This document shows, one piece after another, positions 42,096-50,846 of a stretch of 64,000 nucleotides of DNA. The stretch is from Clostridiales bacterium (GTDB lineage Bacteria > Bacillota > Clostridia > Oscillospirales > Oscillospiraceae). Numbering within the stretch: the first letter of the stretch is position 1; the number at the start of each line of letters is the position of its first letter. Under the pieces are notes generated by a model. It saw nothing but the letters and a program-made list of their open reading frames with translations, made no database searches and was not told where the DNA came from. The DNA lies in contig JAHAEW010000007.1 in NCBI GenBank assembly GCA_018374635.1, positions 3,127 through 67,126 on the forward strand, given 5' to 3'. A program made the translations under genes and the position numbers.

Positions 42096-42479
42096 ATGAA
42101 AGGAAAACGCTATTCCAGACAGCGTGAACTGATCTATGAGGCCCTGATGGGGACCACCGAGCATCCCACCGCCGAGATGATCTATCAGTGGCTGAAACCG
42201 GAAAATCCGAACCTGAGCCTGGGGACCGTCTACCGAAATCTGAATCTGATGGCAGATGAGGGAAGGATCACCCGCATGGCCTTCCCTGTGGAGCGATATG
42301 ACGCAAACACCAAGTCCCATCCCCATTTTCAGTGCGACCGGTGCGGAGGGGTCTATGACATGGACCTGCCCTACCGGGCGGATCTGGACGAGGAGGCCCT
42401 GGCCCACAGCGAGCACCAGGTCACAAGACATGAGCTGCTCTTCCACGGGATCTGCGCCGGATGCAAAACACTCCACTGA
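42096..42479 (+). CDS. Fur family regulator, PerR-like
   Basis: 127 residues: N-terminal winged helix (YSRQRELIYEALMGTTEHPTAEMIYQWLK), sensing site with DANTKSHPHFQC and structural zinc C-x2-C pairs (CDRCG; CAGC). PerR uses Fe oxidation of a His to sense peroxide. Next genes are desulfoferrodoxin and rubrerythrin, so PerR is likelier than Fur. AAAGGAGA precedes the ATG. Confidence 0.85.
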   Translation: MKGKRYSRQRELIYEALMGTTEHPTAEMIYQWLKPENPNLSLGTVYRNLNLMADEGRITRMAFPVERYDANTKSHPHFQCDRCGGVYDMDLPYRADLDEEALAHSEHQVTRHELLFHGICAGCKTLH

Positions 42480-42567
42480 ACCGTTGATCTCTTGTAGTCT
42501 GCACATGAAAATGTTACAATTGGAGAAGCTGAGAAGCGACCGATAAATCATTTGAAGGAGGATTTTT

Positions 42568-42954
42568 ATGGAAATGAAGCTGTACCGCTGCGCCCACTGC
42601 GGAAACATCGTGTTCAAGGTGGTGGACAAGGGCGTGCCCGTGGTCTGCTGCGGCGAGCCCATGCAGGAGCTGGTTCCCAACACCACCGACGGCGCCCTGG
42701 AGAAGCACGTCCCCGTTGTGGAGAAGACCGCCCACGGCAGCGGCTATTCCGTCACCGTGAAGGTGGGTTCCGTGACCCATCCCATGCTGCCGGAGCACTA
42801 TATCAATCTGATCGCGGCGGTGTCCGGCGATACCGTGACCTTCCGTTTTCCCAAGCCGGGTGACGAGCCCGAGCTCAAGACCTTTACCCGGGAAGAGAAG
42901 GTGGAGGCCTATGAGTACTGCAACCTGCACGGCTTCTGGAAGGGCGAAGGCTGA
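42568..42954 (+). CDS. desulfoferrodoxin / superoxide reductase
   Basis: 128 residues: N-terminal desulforedoxin Fe centre (CAHC...VCCGEPM) and a C-terminal catalytic centre with EKHVPV, HPMLPEHYI and YCNLHGFW (His/Cys ligands). Reduces superoxide to peroxide without O2, as suits an anaerobe. 88 bp after the PerR-like gene; AAGGAGG before the ATG. Confidence 0.94.
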   Translation: MEMKLYRCAHCGNIVFKVVDKGVPVVCCGEPMQELVPNTTDGALEKHVPVVEKTAHGSGYSVTVKVGSVTHPMLPEHYINLIAAVSGDTVTFRFPKPGDEPELKTFTREEKVEAYEYCNLHGFWKGEG

Positions 42955-43003
42955 TCCTACCCCATTTTAAATTCAATCAAAGACAGAAAGGAAGGACAGG
43001 AAC

Positions 43004-43537
43004 ATGGAACTGAAGGGCAGTAAGACTGAGGCCAATCTGTGGAAGGCGTTTGCCGGAGAGAGCATGGCCCGCAACAAGTACACCTACTTTGCCGGCAAGG
43101 CCAAGAAAGAGGGCTTTGAGCAGATCGCGGCCATCTTTGAAGAGACCGCCGGCAATGAGAAGGAGCATGCCAAGCTCTGGTTCAAGGAGCTGGGCGGGCT
43201 GGGCGATACGGCCGCTAATCTGAAGTCCGCCGCCGCCGGCGAGAACGAGGAATGGACCCAGATGTACCGTGAGATGGCCGAGACCGCCAAGGAAGAGGGT
43301 TTCGAGCGCCTGGCCCTTCTCTTTGAGGGCGTCGGCAAGATCGAGAAGGAGCACGAAGAGCGCTACCTGGCCCTCCTCAAGAACCTGGAAGAGGGCGCTG
43401 TGTTCCAGAAGGGCGATGTCTATGTCTGGAAGTGCCGCAACTGCGGCCACCTGCATGTGGGCAAGGAAGCCCCCGGGGTCTGCCCCGTGTGCGCCCATCC
43501 CCAGGCCTATTTTGAGCTCCAGTGCAAGAACTACTAA
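43004..43537 (+). CDS. rubrerythrin
   Basis: 177 residues. The ferritin-like domain has two E-x-x-H motifs (NEKEHAKLW; IEKEHEERY); the C-terminal rubredoxin domain has CRNC...CPVC. Reduces hydrogen peroxide using NADH-derived electrons, complementing desulfoferrodoxin. 49 bp downstream of it; terminator follows. Confidence 0.95.
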   Translation: MELKGSKTEANLWKAFAGESMARNKYTYFAGKAKKEGFEQIAAIFEETAGNEKEHAKLWFKELGGLGDTAANLKSAAAGENEEWTQMYREMAETAKEEGFERLALLFEGVGKIEKEHEERYLALLKNLEEGAVFQKGDVYVWKCRNCGHLHVGKEAPGVCPVCAHPQAYFELQCKNY

Positions 43538-43552
43538 TAGGATGAAGCAGCA

Positions 43553-43589
43553 AACCGCCTCCCGAACACCGTTCGGGAGGCGGTTTTTT
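43553..43589 (+). terminator. terminator of the rubrerythrin cluster
   Basis: A 15-bp perfect stem AACCGCCTCCCGAAC with complement, 3-nt loop and TTTTTT. Confidence 0.95.
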
Positions 43590-43724
43590 CGAGGGGGATG
43601 CAGCCCCCTGCGTCGCACGCGCAAAGCGCGCACGCTTGTGGCCTGAGCAGTGTTTTTTGTCCCCGGAAAAAACGGATTTGGGCCTTCTTTCGCCGCCTGC
43701 GGGCGGCGAAACTCTGCGAGGCTC
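43587..43724 (+). repeat. dispersed intergenic repeat, long copy
   Basis: GAGGGGGATGCAG, then GGCCTGAGCAGTGTTTTTT, a GTTTTTT/AAAAAAC hairpin, CGCCGCC-TGC-GGGCGGCG and ACTCTGCGAGGC. The CGCC stem differs from the 41.5-kb copy by a T-A to C-G change on both sides. Abuts the stop of the minus-strand ABC gene. Confidence 0.7.
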
Positions 43725-43728
43725 TTTT

Positions 43729-44334
43729 TTAGGTCAGTGGATGGATCCGGGTGCACAGCCGTTCCAGAAGGAGGGCGTTGTGGCTTACAATGACCAGCCC
43801 CAGCTCACGCCGCTGGGCTTCTCCCAGGAGAAAGTCCCAGATCTGGGCCTGGGTGATGAGATCCAGCATGGCGGTGATCTCATCGCACAGGAGGTAGCGC
43901 ACCCCGTCCCGCAGGGCCCGGGCGATGCAGAAGCGCTGAAGCTCCCCCCCGGAGAGCTCCAGGGGATAGCGCTCCAGCCAGGCGGGCTGGATGTGCAGGG
44001 CGTCCAGCAGGCGGTCTTCTACCGGACCGGCCTCATAGAGGGTCTCCCCCAGGCGCAGGAGGGGGTCTACCGCCGTCTCCGGGTGCTGCCAGATCATCTG
44101 TACCGGGCAGAAGCCCCGGTAGGAGGAGAGAGGGCGGCCGTCCAGCAGGACCTCCCCCCGGTCGGGCCGCTCATAGCCGGATAAAAGCTTGCACAGGGTG
44201 GTCTTGCCCCGGCCGCTGGGGGCGGAGAGTCCCACCCGCTCGCCCGGCTCCACCGTGAGGGAGACCCCCTCCAGCACGCTGCCCCGGTTCCGGCGGGGAT
44301 AGTGGAAGGTGAGATCTCTGGCCTCTAAGCTCAT
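43729..44334 (-). CDS. nikE: ABC importer ATPase, second (NikE/DppF-like)
   Basis: 201 residues, shorter than the usual ~260 because the C-terminal tail is absent. Walker A GLSAPSGRGKTTL; signature LSGGELQRF; Walker B LLCDEITAMLD. Powers the importer with nikD. ATG 44334 overlaps the nikD stop; longer starts lie in the upstream frame. Symbol is provisional (see operon). Confidence 0.85.
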   Translation of the reverse strand: MSLEARDLTFHYPRRNRGSVLEGVSLTVEPGERVGLSAPSGRGKTTLCKLLSGYERPDRGEVLLDGRPLSSYRGFCPVQMIWQHPETAVDPLLRLGETLYEAGPVEDRLLDALHIQPAWLERYPLELSGGELQRFCIARALRDGVRYLLCDEITAMLDLITQAQIWDFLLGEAQRRELGLVIVSHNALLLERLCTRIHPLT

Positions 44335-45266
44335 TCCATCACCTCCCCGGGGAAAACACAGCGGACCATGCCGCCCCGGAGGGGACGGTAGGCCGGGCGT
44401 GCCGCCTCGCATTCCGCCCGGCGGCGGGGGCAGCGGGGGGCAAAGCGGCATCCCGGCGGCATCTCGCCGGGTGCCGGCTGGCTGCCCGGGATGGGCCGGA
44501 AGCCGTTCTGGGGGAGGGCCGCCCAGAGCGAGCGGGTATAGGGGTGGCGCAGGCCCCCGGGCGCGCCAAAGTCGGCGGCGGCGGCCTCCTCCACCGTCTC
44601 ACCGGCATAGAGAACGGCCACCCGGTCGGCGATGGTGAGGGCCAGTTCCAGATCGTGGGTGATGAGGAGGACCCCCGCCCCGCCGTCAGCCAGTTCCCGA
44701 AAGTGGCCCAGGATGCGTCCGGCGGCCCGGGCGTCCAGGCCGGGGGTGGGCTCGTCGGCGATGACCAGGCGGGGGGACTCCATCACGGCGGTGGAGATGA
44801 GCACCCGGCGGGCCATGCCGCCCGAGAGCTCAAAGGGGTAGCGCTCCTCCGTGCCGGGGGCGAGGCCGTAGCGGGAGAGGACGGCGCGGCAGGCTGCCCG
44901 GACGCTCCGGTCCCGCCGCCCCTTGCAGATCTGGGGGCCCACCTTCATCAGGGGGTCCAGGTAGGTCACCCCTTGGGGGACCAGTACGATCTCACGCCCC
45001 CGCAGGGCGGCGGCCCGGGCGGGGGTGAGGGGCTCCCCCCGGTAGCGGATGATCCCAGCCCGGGCGCTGTTGGCGGGGAGGATGTCCAGAAGGGCGTGGG
45101 CCAGCAGGCTCTTGCCCGAGCCGCTGGAGCCCACCACCGCCACCACCTGCCCCGGGGCGATGGACAGGGACAGGTCGTGGATCACCGGGAGGGCGCGCTG
45201 GTGTGTGCCCCGATCATACTGCCGGAAGGAGATGGAGAGTCCTTCCACATCCAGAATCGGTTCCAT
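44331..45266 (-). CDS. nikD: ABC importer ATPase, first (NikD/DppD-like)
   Basis: 311 residues. Walker A VGSSGSGKSLL; signature ELSGGMARRV; Walker B LVIADEPTPGLD; and a C-terminal oligopeptide-type Cys region (CRFAPRCPRRRAEC), typical of peptide/nickel ATPases. ATG 45266 is set by AAAGGAGG. Provisional symbol. Confidence 0.87.
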   Translation of the reverse strand: MEPILDVEGLSISFRQYDRGTHQRALPVIHDLSLSIAPGQVVAVVGSSGSGKSLLAHALLDILPANSARAGIIRYRGEPLTPARAAALRGREIVLVPQGVTYLDPLMKVGPQICKGRRDRSVRAACRAVLSRYGLAPGTEERYPFELSGGMARRVLISTAVMESPRLVIADEPTPGLDARAAGRILGHFRELADGGAGVLLITHDLELALTIADRVAVLYAGETVEEAAAADFGAPGGLRHPYTRSLWAALPQNGFRPIPGSQPAPGEMPPGCRFAPRCPRRRAECEAARPAYRPLRGGMVRCVFPGEVME

Positions 45267-45283
45267 GGCGGAACCTCCTTTCC

Positions 45284-46105
45284 TCATTGATGGGCGCTGG
45301 CGGGGCGGAGCAGGCGGCGCACCCCCTCCCCCAGGGCGGCAAAGAGCAGGACCACCAGTACCATGGCCAGTCCCGGGAAGAGGGCCAGCCACCATTTCCC
45401 CGTGGTGAGGTAGCGCATGCTCTCGGACAGGATCACGCCGATGGCGGGCTGCTCCGGCGAGAGGCCGAATCCCAGAAAGGTCACGCTGGCCTCGTGGAGG
45501 ATGGCGTGGGGAAACTGGAGGATGAGTCCGGTGAGGAACTGGGGCAGCAGGTGGGGGAGCATGTGCCGCCGGATGATCCGGCCCCGGGGCACGCCCAGCC
45601 GCTCGGCGGCGCGGACATAGGTGGTCTGGCGCAGCTGGAGGACCTCCCCCCGGATGACCCGGGCCAGGGAGGGCCAGTGGCTCAGGGAGACCCCGGCCAC
45701 CACCCCCGCAAAGCCCCGTCCGAAGGCCAGGGAGATGAGCATGACCAGCAGGACGTGGGGGATGCCCAGAAAGAGGTCGATGCACCAGGAGATCACGGCG
45801 TCGGCCCGGCGGCCCAGGGCGGCGGCCACCCCCAGCAAAACGGAGAGAAGGGCGCTCACCGCCGCGGTGAGAAGGCCGATGCGGATGCTCAGGGAGAGCC
45901 CGGTGAGGGTGCGGGCCAGCATATCCCGGCCCATCCAGTCGGTGCCGAACCAGTGGCCGGGCCCGGGGGCGAGCTGCTTGCTGGAAAAGTTTGTCTCCAT
46001 GGCCAGGGGCTGGAGAAAGAGACCGGCGGCGGTGACGGCGCACAGGAGAAGAGCGGCGCATCCCAGCAGGGCGAGGGTGCGTGTTCGCTGATTCCAACGG
46101 TTCAT
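45284..46105 (-). CDS. nikC: ABC importer permease, second (NikC/DppC-like)
   Basis: 273 residues, six helices; the EAA loop region RAAERLGVPRGRIIRRHMLPHLLP contacts the ATPases. N-terminal helix then GHWFGTDWMGRDMLARTLTG, standard for DppC/NikC. ATG 46105 overlaps the nikB stop (46102). The frame is open far upstream, but that region belongs to nikB. Confidence 0.88.
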   Translation of the reverse strand: MNRWNQRTRTLALLGCAALLLCAVTAAGLFLQPLAMETNFSSKQLAPGPGHWFGTDWMGRDMLARTLTGLSLSIRIGLLTAAVSALLSVLLGVAAALGRRADAVISWCIDLFLGIPHVLLVMLISLAFGRGFAGVVAGVSLSHWPSLARVIRGEVLQLRQTTYVRAAERLGVPRGRIIRRHMLPHLLPQFLTGLILQFPHAILHEASVTFLGFGLSPEQPAIGVILSESMRYLTTGKWWLALFPGLAMVLVVLLFAALGEGVRRLLRPASAHQ

Positions 46106-47097
46106 GAGTGATGGGCCGCCCCCCTTCGGATGCGGGGGTCTACCGCGCCGTAGAGCAGGTCGGCGCTCAGATTCCCCAGAAAGACGATGGCGGCGGTGAC
46201 CACGGTGATGCCCAGCAGCAGGGGCAGGTCGCTCCCCAGCCCCGCCGTGACGGCGGCCTGTCCCAGGCCGGGGTAGGAAAAGACCTGCTCCACCAGCACC
46301 GAGCCCCCGATGATCTCGCTGATGGAGGTGAACTGGAGGGTGATGGCGGGCAGGAGGATGTTGCGCAGGCCGTGGCGCAGCAGGATGGCCCGTCCCGACT
46401 CCCCCCGGGCCCGGGCGAAGAGGACATAGTCGGAATCCAGCACGTCCACCACCTTCTCCCGGGTGTGCAGGGCGATGTTGGCCACCCCTGTGATGCTCAG
46501 GGTCACGGCGGGGAGGATGGCGTGGGAGAGGAGGTCCCGCCAGGTGACCTGGGAGGCCTCCATCCCGATGGGGACGGCCAGTCCGATGGGGAGCCAGCCC
46601 AGCCAAACGGAAAAGACCATCAGCAGCAGCAGGGCCAGCCAGAAGGCGGGGGTGCTGGAGATGACCAGACAGTACCCCCGGATGAGCCGGTCGGGCAGCC
46701 GCCCCCGGGCGGCCCCGGCCAGCAGGCCCAGGGTCACGCCCAGGACTCCGGATAAAACCCAGGCCGTGAGCATCAGGCCCAGGGAGCTCATGAGGCGCTG
46801 CCCAATGACCTCCATGACGGGCTGCCGGTAGAGAAGGGAGGTGCCGAAGTCCAGCCGGAGGGCGTCGGAAAGCCAGCCCAGATAGCGCTGGGGGAGGGGC
46901 TCATTGACCCCCCAGTATTCCTCCAGGCGGGCGATCTGCTCTTCACTCATGGAGCCCAGGGCGGCCTGCCCCACGTTGGTCTGGAGCGGGTCCAGGGGGG
47001 AGAGGGACATGAGCAGAAAGGCCACCAGGCTCACGCCCAGCAGGAGCAGCGCCATGCGCAGGAGTTTTTTGCCCGCGAATTGCAGACGGTGTTTCAC
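46102..47097 (-). CDS. nikB: ABC importer permease, first (NikB/DppB-like)
   Basis: 331 residues, six helices, with the DppB-type N-terminus (LLRMALLLLGVSLVAFLLMSLSPLDPLQ) and EAA loop RARGESGRAILLRHGLRNILLPAIT. GTG 47097 follows GAGGAGGCC. Operon gene; provisional symbol. Confidence 0.88.
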   Translation of the reverse strand: MKHRLQFAGKKLLRMALLLLGVSLVAFLLMSLSPLDPLQTNVGQAALGSMSEEQIARLEEYWGVNEPLPQRYLGWLSDALRLDFGTSLLYRQPVMEVIGQRLMSSLGLMLTAWVLSGVLGVTLGLLAGAARGRLPDRLIRGYCLVISSTPAFWLALLLLMVFSVWLGWLPIGLAVPIGMEASQVTWRDLLSHAILPAVTLSITGVANIALHTREKVVDVLDSDYVLFARARGESGRAILLRHGLRNILLPAITLQFTSISEIIGGSVLVEQVFSYPGLGQAAVTAGLGSDLPLLLGITVVTAAIVFLGNLSADLLYGAVDPRIRRGAAHHS

Positions 47098-47134
47098 ACA
47101 AAGGCCTCCTCTTGCGGCGGCGGGACGCCGGGGA

Positions 47135-48748
47135 TCAGGACCAGCTCCACTGATCCACGTTGTTCACGATGGACCAGCCGTGGCCGTGGGGGTGGATCTT
47201 CTGCTCGGCCACCTGGAGGCCCTCCCGGACCCAGTAGAGGTGATCCACGTTGACCAGCCACACCCAGGGGGTGTCGCCGTCCTGGGTGACGCCGGTGGAG
47301 CCGTCCCACTGGGCCTTCTGCCAGAGCTCGTAGGAGGTCTCCAGGTCGGTGCACTGGAGGGCCTGGTCCATGTAGGAGTCCACGGCGGCGTTGGCGTAGG
47401 GGGAGTACCCGGCAAGGCCGGTGTCGGCCGCCGTGTGGTAGATGTTGTAGAGCTCCATGGGGGTGTGGGCGCCCCAGCCCCAGATAAGGGGCTCGGACTG
47501 GGCCCGGTCATAGGCGGTGTCCCAGCCCACCCCCTCGATGGAGGTGGAGATGCCCAGCTCCTGGAGCTGCTGGGCGAAGTCGGCGCACAGGGCCTGGCGG
47601 ACCGAGTCGCTGCTGGGATAGAGCAGATGGAGCTCGGCCTTCACGCCATCCCGCTCCCGGATGCCGTCGCTGCCCAGGGTCCAGCCGGCCTCGTCCAGCA
47701 GCGCGGCGGCCGCCTCGGGGTCGTACTCCACCTGGGAGGCGGGGTTGTACCAGGGGAGCTGGTCACACACGCTGTACGCCGGGGTGCCGTAGCCGTTGAG
47801 GACGTTCTCGATCATCTCCTCCCGGTCGATGCCGATGTTGATGGCCCGCCGGACGAGGACGTCAGAGGTGAAGTCGTTGCCGATGGCCTGGCCCTGGGCG
47901 TTGGTCCCGGCGGGGACGGCGGGGAGGTTGAAGCCCCGGTTGTCCACGGTGCGGTAGGCCGTGAGGGAATACCCCGCCACACTCTGGTCGGAGTAGGTGG
48001 CCGAGGTGTAGGCCAGGTCCACCTGTCCGGCCTGGACGGCCAGGAAGGCGGCGTCCTCCTCCAGGAAGAGGATGGTGAAGCGGCGGATGGTGGGGGCCTC
48101 GCCGTAGTAGTCGGGGTTGGCCTCCAGAATGATCTGCTGCCCCCTGTCCCACTGCTTGAGGACGTAGCGGCCCGAGCCGATGGGATTCTGGCCGTAGGTG
48201 GCGCTGTCATAGGCGTGCTCCGGCACGATGCCCACCACCGCCATGGTGTAGGGCCAGATGGAGAAGGGGGTGTTCATGTGGAAGGCCACGGTGGTCTCGT
48301 CCACCGCCTCGGCCCGGTCCAGCATGGTGAAGTCGTTGACCGAGCTGGACTCCTTCACGGTGTTGTAGGTGAAGGCCACATCCTCGGCGGTGAGGGCCTC
48401 CCCGTCGGTGAAGCGGGCGTCGTCCCGGATGGTGACCGTCCAGGTGAGGCCGTCGTCGCTGACCGAGTAGCCGGTGGCCAGGTCGTAGCCGATGGTGAGG
48501 TCGGGCTTGGTGACGGTGAGGGTGCTCTGGATGAGGGGTTCATGGACGTGCTCCCCGGCGCCCCAGCCGAAGGCGGGGTCGAAGCCGGCGGCCGGCTCGG
48601 AGTTGGTGTCCATGGCGATGACCACCGAGTCCTTCCCGGCGGACAAGGCGGGCGTGGGGGAGGGGGAAGCCGTCCCCTGGCAGCCCGTGAGGATGCCCGC
48701 CCCCAGGGCGGCGGTGAGGAGCAGGGAGAGAAGGGATTTCTTGGACAT
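47135..48748 (-). CDS. nikA: nickel/peptide ABC substrate-binding lipoprotein
   Basis: 537 residues, family 5 solute-binding protein with lipobox LTGC at about 19-22 and the signature ATGYSVSDDGLTWTVTIRDDARFTDGEALTAEDVAFTYN. Such proteins bind oligopeptides or nickel (often a Ni-His or chelator complex). It lies between larC and nikB in one operon, so nickel is the likelier cargo; this is inferred from context only. AGGAGG precedes the ATG. Confidence 0.85.
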   Translation of the reverse strand: MSKKSLLSLLLTAALGAGILTGCQGTASPSPTPALSAGKDSVVIAMDTNSEPAAGFDPAFGWGAGEHVHEPLIQSTLTVTKPDLTIGYDLATGYSVSDDGLTWTVTIRDDARFTDGEALTAEDVAFTYNTVKESSSVNDFTMLDRAEAVDETTVAFHMNTPFSIWPYTMAVVGIVPEHAYDSATYGQNPIGSGRYVLKQWDRGQQIILEANPDYYGEAPTIRRFTILFLEEDAAFLAVQAGQVDLAYTSATYSDQSVAGYSLTAYRTVDNRGFNLPAVPAGTNAQGQAIGNDFTSDVLVRRAINIGIDREEMIENVLNGYGTPAYSVCDQLPWYNPASQVEYDPEAAAALLDEAGWTLGSDGIRERDGVKAELHLLYPSSDSVRQALCADFAQQLQELGISTSIEGVGWDTAYDRAQSEPLIWGWGAHTPMELYNIYHTAADTGLAGYSPYANAAVDSYMDQALQCTDLETSYELWQKAQWDGSTGVTQDGDTPWVWLVNVDHLYWVREGLQVAEQKIHPHGHGWSIVNNVDQWSWS

Positions 48749-48762
48749 AAGGACCTCCTGGA

Positions 48763-50067
48763 TCAGACGTGACGGAGGATGTCCCGGGCCATCTCCTCCA
48801 GGGAGACCCCGCGGCTGCGGGCCAGGGCGGCCACATCCTCATATTCGGGCTTGACGTGGGTCACGCCGTATCCCTGGGCGGTCTTGACCAGGACCGCGCC
48901 CCAGGGGGTATCCGCCTCCCGGACCGAGGGGGTGAGGAAGTACTTCCCGCACCGGCGGGCGCGCAGGCCGTTGGTGGTGGTGAGGGAGAGGATGTGCCGG
49001 GCCAGGTCGCCCTCCTGCTCCGGGGCGCACAGGACGGTGAGCACCTGGCCGCTGCGGCCCTTCTTCATGGTCCCGGGCAGGGTGTACACGTCCAGGGCGC
49101 CCAGCTCCAGCAGGCGGGCACAGGCGAAGGACAGGGACTCGGCGGTCATGTCGTCGATGTTGCACACCAGCTCCACGATCTCGCCGTTGGCCTCCTCGGC
49201 GCTCTCACCCCAGAAGGCCCGGACGCAGTTGGCCTGCTCAAAGACCTTGGTGCCGATGCCGTAGCCCACCTTCTGGGTGCACATCACGGGCATGGGGCCG
49301 AAGGAGTCGGCAAAATGGGCCAGAAGGGCGGCCCCGGTGGGGGTGCACAGCTCGCCCTGGACCGCCCCGCCGTAGGTGGGGACCCCGGCAAGAAGGGCGG
49401 CGGTGGCGGGCGCGGGGACGGGCATGATGCCGTGGGCGCAGCGGACGGTACCGCTGCCCACGTGGATGGGGGAGACCACGATCCGCTCGGGCCGGAGCAG
49501 GTGGAGGGCATAGCACACGCCCGTCACATCGGCCACGGCGTCCAGCGCGCCCACCTCGTGGTAGTGGACGTCGCCCACCGGGCAGCCGTGGGCCTGGGCC
49601 TCGGCCCGGGCGATGGCGTCATAGACCCCGCGGGCGTGGTCCTTCACCTCCTGGGGGAGGGGCAGATGGTCGATGAGATGGGCGATGGCGCCGGGGGTGG
49701 CGTGGTGGTGATCGTGCCCATGCTCATGGTCATGGTGATGGCCGTACTCGTGGTCATGGTCATGGTGGTGGTCATGCTCATGGTCGTGGTCATGATGATG
49801 CTCATGCTCATGATGATGGTCATGCGCATGGTCATGGTGGTGATCGTGGCCGTCTGTCCCCTCCTCGACGCCGTGGACGGTCACATGCATGTGGGTGCCC
49901 GCGATGCCCGAGGTGACGCCCCGCTCGGCCTCCAGGTGCACGCCGGGGAGGGGCAGGCGGTTCATGGTGTCCAAAAAGGCCTCCTTGTCCTCCAGGAGCT
50001 CATAGAGGGCGGAGAGCAGCATATCTCCTGCCGCGCCCATATTGCATTCCAGGTACAGTGTTTTCAT
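48763..50067 (-). CDS. larC: nickel pincer cofactor nickel-insertion protein
   Basis: 434 residues. MKTLYLECNMGAAGDMLLSALYELL is the LarC N-terminus. Residues ~70-130 are a run of His/Asp/Glu (alternating HDHHH and EHEH units), a metal-binding segment. The C-terminal CTP-binding domain continues in the same frame, whereas L. plantarum splits it into larC1/C2 by frameshifting. Inserts Ni into the pincer nucleotide. Follows larB at once; SBP gene 14 bp downstream. Confidence 0.93.
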   Translation of the reverse strand: MKTLYLECNMGAAGDMLLSALYELLEDKEAFLDTMNRLPLPGVHLEAERGVTSGIAGTHMHVTVHGVEEGTDGHDHHHDHAHDHHHEHEHHHDHDHEHDHHHDHDHEYGHHHDHEHGHDHHHATPGAIAHLIDHLPLPQEVKDHARGVYDAIARAEAQAHGCPVGDVHYHEVGALDAVADVTGVCYALHLLRPERIVVSPIHVGSGTVRCAHGIMPVPAPATAALLAGVPTYGGAVQGELCTPTGAALLAHFADSFGPMPVMCTQKVGYGIGTKVFEQANCVRAFWGESAEEANGEIVELVCNIDDMTAESLSFACARLLELGALDVYTLPGTMKKGRSGQVLTVLCAPEQEGDLARHILSLTTTNGLRARRCGKYFLTPSVREADTPWGAVLVKTAQGYGVTHVKPEYEDVAALARSRGVSLEEMARDILRHV

Positions 50068-50068
50068 A

Positions 50069-50833
50069 TCAGGATTCCTCCAAACCTTCCGTTTGATTGA
50101 TCATACTGGCCAGATACCCGGCTCCGAAGCCGTTGTCGATGTTGACCACGCTGGTGCCCGACGCGCAGGAGTTGAGCATGGAGAGCAGGGCGGAGAGTCC
50201 CCCGAAGCTGGCCCCGTACCCCACGCTGGTGGGAACGGCAATGACGGGGCAGTCCACCAGACCGCCCACCACGGAGGCGAGAGCCCCCTCCATCCCGGCC
50301 ACGGCCACCACACAGCGGGCGCTCATGAGCACGTCCAGGCGGGAGAGCAGGCGGTGGAGCCCCGCTACCCCCACGTCGTAGAGCCGGGTGACGCGGTTGC
50401 CCATGGCCTCGGCGGTGAGGGCGGCCTCCTCGGCTACCGGTATATCGCTGGTGCCGCCGGTGGCCACCACGATGTTGCCCAGAGAGGTCCGGGGGCCGGG
50501 GAAGGCGATGCCCAGCCGGGGGGAGGGGTGATACTCCAGGGGGAGAGCGTCGGCCACCTGCTGGGCGGCGCCGGCCTCCATACGGGTGATGAGGATGTTG
50601 CGGCAGCCCCGCTCCCCCATAGCGGAGGCGATGCCGACGATCTGCTCCGGGGTCTTGCCGGCGCCGTAGAGGACCTCGGCCGCCCCCTGGCGGATGTTGC
50701 GGTGAAAGTCCACCTTGGCATACCCCAGGTCCTCAAAGGGGGACTGCTTGAACTCCAGCAGGGCCTGCTCCGGGGAGGTGTCTCCGGCGGCCACCGAGCG
50801 CAGGAGCTGTAAGACCTCGTGTTTGTTGTCCAT
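50069..50833 (-). CDS. larB: nickel pincer cofactor biosynthesis protein LarB
   Basis: 254 residues. Carboxylates and hydrolyses nicotinic acid adenine dinucleotide, the first pincer step. AIR-carboxylase-like signature GTSDIPVAEEAALTAEAMG and VVAVAGMEGALASVVGGL. AAGGAATTTTT before the ATG. Between larE and larC. Confidence 0.93.
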   Translation of the reverse strand: MDNKHEVLQLLRSVAAGDTSPEQALLEFKQSPFEDLGYAKVDFHRNIRQGAAEVLYGAGKTPEQIVGIASAMGERGCRNILITRMEAGAAQQVADALPLEYHPSPRLGIAFPGPRTSLGNIVVATGGTSDIPVAEEAALTAEAMGNRVTRLYDVGVAGLHRLLSRLDVLMSARCVVAVAGMEGALASVVGGLVDCPVIAVPTSVGYGASFGGLSALLSMLNSCASGTSVVNIDNGFGAGYLASMINQTEGLEES

Positions 50834-50846
50834 AAAAATTCCTTTC

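Noticed and set aside
24100..43724. short proteins encoded in the dispersed repeats
   Set aside because: Frames in the copies differ in length and start, while hairpins and their pairing are kept.
49640..49850. tandem DNA repeat or CRISPR-like array in CATGGTCATGATGG-type units
   Set aside because: It encodes the in-frame His/Asp segment of LarC; there are no constant spacers.
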